A model generated the notes under the pieces. The model had not been told where the DNA came from, did no database searches, and saw only the letters and a list, made by a program, of their open reading frames with translations. Both the position numbers and the translations under genes were made by a program. A stretch of 64,000 nt of DNA from Lederbergia galactosidilytica (GTDB taxonomy: Bacteria; Bacillota; Bacilli; Bacillales; Bacillaceae_C): assembly GCF_017873565.1 (NCBI RefSeq), contig NZ_JAGGKH010000001.1:310001-374000 (forward strand), read 5' to 3'. Shown piece after piece: positions 61,506 through 64,000 of this stretch. Position 1 is the stretch's first letter; every line of letters begins with the position of its first letter.

Positions 61506-63026
61506 TTACGAAATTGTCTCGATAAATTTTTTGAAGGCTGCTTTTCCTTCTTTTGTTCGTTTGAACACACCAGCATGTTCTAATACCGTTGAGAATACAT
61601 GGCCAACTTCTTTGTGCAAAATATCCAAAACATTCTCTTCGCTCAAATTTGGATACTCAGCTTTGATATGACATGCCCATTCAGCATGCTTTTCTGTCAG
61701 CTGATCTGCTTTTAATTTTGATTCATAATCAGGCAGAAGAAGATATTCACCGACAAGTTGAAGCTCATCCTTCAATCGTCCAGGCAGCACAGCTAAGCCC
61801 ATCACTTCAATTAAGCCAATGTTTTCCTTTTTGATATGATGAACTTCCGCATGCGGATGAAAGATTCCCAGTGGGTGTTGTTCATTCGTGCGGTTATTTC
61901 TTAAGACAAGATCAAATTCATAAAATTCTCCAGAGCGGCGCACAATTGGTGTAATCGTATTATGAGGAACACCATCTGTTGAAGCCATTATTTCCACTGT
62001 TGGGTCACTGTAAGCTTGCCAACGTTTCAAAACATAGTCAGCCAATTCCGCTATTTGCTGACGGTTTTTTCCTCTTAAACGAATGACAGACATAGGCCAG
62101 TGCACAATTCCCGCTTCTATCCCTTCATAGTCGTTAAAGGAAAAAGTGTATTCCATTTCTGCCTTTGCCATTGGAAAGATATGGTTTCCTCCTTGGAAGT
62201 GGTCATGACTTAAGATTGAGCCACCAACAATTGGCAAATCAGCATTGGAACCAACAAAATAGTGGGGGAATTGTTCCACAAATGCTAATAAACGGTTAAA
62301 ACCTCTCTTTGATATTTTCATAGGAACATGTTCACCGGAGAATACAATCGCATGCTCATTATAATAAACATATGGGGAAAACTGCAAATACCATCGTTCC
62401 CCTTCCAAATCGACTGGGATTATGCGGTGATTTTGCCGCGCGGGATGGTCCACCCTACCTGAATAGCCCATGTTTTCTTTACATAATAAACATTTTGGAT
62501 AACTGAATGTCTTTTTTGACTTTTCTGCTGAAATCGCAATCGGATCCTTTTCAGGCTTGGATAAATTAATCGTAATTTCCAAATCACCATAAGGGGTTGG
62601 CGAAAACCAATGTTGATTTTTGGCAATTCGGTCTGTTCGGATATAATGAGAATCTTTTGCCATTTGATAAAAATATTCAGTTGCTTTTTGTGGCCCTTCT
62701 TCTTTATAGATTGAGTAGAAGTTGTGGATAATGGTTGAAGGTCTTGCGATTAAAGTTCCCATTAATTTAGTATCTAATAAATCTCGAAAAGTAACCGTAT
62801 TATGCTCTAATTTGCCATTTTCCGCTGCCCAATCCAAAATATTAGCCAATATATTGACCGGTGATTCCTCATTCAAATCCGCTTCTGTTGTTACTGATAA
62901 ATCCCAATCCTCCAATTCTAAGGCCTGCAGTAACTGATTTCGTACAAAATCAATGTCCCATTTTTCAATCAGCTTTTTCTGTAAACCATATTGGATAAGC
63001 TGCTCTAATGCGGAATAGATATTCAT
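61506..63026 (-). CDS. galT: Galactose-1-phosphate uridylyltransferase, class II
   Basis: 506 residues, the length of the Gram-positive class II GalT (distinct from the 340-residue class I enzyme). Motifs seen are CLLCKENMGYSGRVDHPARQNHR, VYYNEHAIVFSGEHVPMKIS, VGGSILSHDHFQGG (nucleotidyl-transfer His region, about 270-283) and HPHAEVHHIKKENIGLIEVMGLAVLPGRL. It exchanges UMP between UDP-glucose and galactose-1-phosphate in the Leloir pathway. The ATG at 63026 has GAGGAGG upstream; the frame to 63053 is rejected. It follows galE by about 140 nt; galK is not in the window. Confidence 0.96.
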   Translation of the reverse strand: MNIYSALEQLIQYGLQKKLIEKWDIDFVRNQLLQALELEDWDLSVTTEADLNEESPVNILANILDWAAENGKLEHNTVTFRDLLDTKLMGTLIARPSTIIHNFYSIYKEEGPQKATEYFYQMAKDSHYIRTDRIAKNQHWFSPTPYGDLEITINLSKPEKDPIAISAEKSKKTFSYPKCLLCKENMGYSGRVDHPARQNHRIIPVDLEGERWYLQFSPYVYYNEHAIVFSGEHVPMKISKRGFNRLLAFVEQFPHYFVGSNADLPIVGGSILSHDHFQGGNHIFPMAKAEMEYTFSFNDYEGIEAGIVHWPMSVIRLRGKNRQQIAELADYVLKRWQAYSDPTVEIMASTDGVPHNTITPIVRRSGEFYEFDLVLRNNRTNEQHPLGIFHPHAEVHHIKKENIGLIEVMGLAVLPGRLKDELQLVGEYLLLPDYESKLKADQLTEKHAEWACHIKAEYPNLSEENVLDILHKEVGHVFSTVLEHAGVFKRTKEGKAAFKKFIETIS

Positions 63027-63117
63027 TATGTTGCCTCCTCGTAATTCCTTCATTTCAAACTACGGTTAAGATCAAACCTCTTCCTATATGAAGTATGATT
63101 ACTTCTATCATTAAGAG

Positions 63118-63146
63118 GAATCAGGTGAAATGTTCTCACCTGATTC
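63118..63146 (-). terminator. Hairpin between galE and galT
   Basis: 11-bp perfect stem GAATCAGGTGA/TCACCTGATTC with a 7-nt loop, 23 nt past the galE stop. On the minus strand it is followed by CTCTTAATG, not a T-run, so it more likely sets the galE:galT ratio or message stability than fully terminates. Confidence 0.6.
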
Positions 63147-63168
63147 TTAAATTTTGTTCATCAATCGT

Positions 63169-64000
63169 TTATTTATCATAGCCATTTGGATGTTGAACAA
63201 ACCAATCCCATGCACTTTGAATCATGGATTCTAACGACTCATGCTGTGGCTTCCACCCAAGCTCTTTTTTCGCTTTTTCAGAAGATGCAACAAGTTTAGC
63301 TGGATCACCGGCACGTCTAGGAGCAACAACAGCTGGAATTTCTTTTTCCGTCACTTTTCGCGCTGCTTCAATCACTTCTTTTACGCTAAAGCCATTTCCA
63401 TTTCCTAAATTATAAATGCCACTTTTTCCGGTTTTGCGTAATTTTTCGATGGCTAGAAGATGAGCATCTACAAGGTCCATAACATGAATATAATCCCGGA
63501 TACATGTGCCATCTGGTGTATCATAATCTTCACCGAAAATAGATATTTCCTTACGTTTTCCTAAAGCAACTTGCAAAATAATTGGAATCAAATGAGTCTC
63601 AGGGTCATGGTCTTCTCCAACGATACCATTTGGATGAGCGCCTGCTACGTTAAAGTAACGCAAGACAACATGGTGAATTCCATGAGCTTCTTCTGTCCAT
63701 TTCAACATTTTCTCTATTGCCAACTTTGTTTCACCATAAGGATTAGTTGGATCTGTAATCGCAGTTTCAGGAATCGGAATCTCTGTCGGCTCCCCAAAAA
63801 CCGCGGCTGTAGAGGAGAAAACAATTTTGTCAACCTCATGCTTTTTCATCGCTTGTAATAAGGAAAGCGCTCCGCCAACATTATTATCATAATACTCTAG
63901 CGGAATTTGTACACTTTCACCCACAAGTGAATTGGCTGCAAAATGCATGACAGCTTCAATTTCATTTTCCGTAAAAACTTTATCTAAAAAGGTCGTATCT
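63169..64000 (-). CDS. galE: UDP-glucose 4-epimerase GalE, 5' end beyond window
   Basis: The frame is open to the window edge (first complete codon at 63997-63999), so about 276 C-terminal residues are present and the N-terminal NAD-binding part is missing. Seen: AVMHFAANSLVGESV, VFSSTAAVFGEP, catalytic Tyr-Lys in NPYGETKLAIEKML, VLRYFNVAGAHPNG, DGTCIRDYIHVMDL, YNLGNGNGFSVKEVI and RRAGDPAKLVASSEKAKKELGWKP. It interconverts UDP-galactose and UDP-glucose, upstream of galT in the same orientation. Confidence 0.97.
   Translation of the reverse strand, partial: DTTFLDKVFTENEIEAVMHFAANSLVGESVQIPLEYYDNNVGGALSLLQAMKKHEVDKIVFSSTAAVFGEPTEIPIPETAITDPTNPYGETKLAIEKMLKWTEEAHGIHHVVLRYFNVAGAHPNGIVGEDHDPETHLIPIILQVALGKRKEISIFGEDYDTPDGTCIRDYIHVMDLVDAHLLAIEKLRKTGKSGIYNLGNGNGFSVKEVIEAARKVTEKEIPAVVAPRRAGDPAKLVASSEKAKKELGWKPQHESLESMIQSAWDWFVQHPNGYDK

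Overview
This window looks like chromosomal DNA of a motile, competence-capable, spore-former-type member of the Bacillaceae. Evidence: AT-rich composition, strong AAGGAGG ribosome sites with frequent GTG/TTG starts, sigma-D promoters, and the block degS-degU-degV-comFA-comFC-yvyF-flgM-flgN-flgK-flgL-yviE-fliW-csrA-hag in the order known from Bacillus subtilis, with yvyE divergent from degS as there. I cannot name the species.

Layout. 1-10.5 kb: late flagellar block on the minus strand, from flgM down to csrA and the first 20 codons of a flagellin (hag). A second complete flagellin, a FliS-type chaperone, an FlhB-C-terminus-like protein and a YlqG-like protein sit between flgM and yaaR/flgN. 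11.4-13.9 kb: comFC, comFA (comFB absent) and a 52-residue membrane protein. 14.5-22.1 kb: a yesMNOPQL-like cassette (two-component system, sugar ABC importer, DUF624 protein) placed between comFA and degV. 22.4-25.4 kb: degV, degU, degS. 25.8-27.0 kb: a TnpB-only IS200/IS605-family element. 27.2-33.9 kb: second sugar ABC importer, GH4 glycosidase, AraC regulator. 34.07-34.7 kb: yvyE. 35.1-38.6 kb: two ROK sugar kinases and a GH1 glycosidase. 39.1-44.8 kb (plus strand): GH38 alpha-mannosidase and GH3 glycosidase. 45.0-52.4 kb: second YesMN-type two-component system and a third, LplABC-type importer. 52.6-60.7 kb: GH38, DUF624, GH125 and GH38 genes. 61.5-64 kb: galT and a truncated galE.

How it works together. 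The right half is best read as a pathway for mannose-rich glycans (N-glycan or yeast-mannan fragments): importers bring in oligosaccharides, cytoplasmic GH38/GH125 alpha-mannosidases and GH1/GH3 beta-glycosidases cut them, ROK kinases phosphorylate the released sugars, and GalT/GalE handle galactose. None of the glycosidases has a signal peptide and none of the three importers has its own ATPase, so a shared MsmX-type ATPase encoded elsewhere is expected. CcpA (cre) sites are visible upstream of two operons, with a weaker one before a third.

Noncoding content is unusually rich. It includes a perfect 20-bp tandem array after the second flagellin and a degenerate array of the same consensus after yvyE, both touching a terminator hairpin; a three-copy MITE-like repeat (one copy without its core); several other dispersed or inverted-repeat elements; a terminator with a branched loop upstream of ylqG; and a 51-bp near-palindrome upstream of a DUF624 gene.
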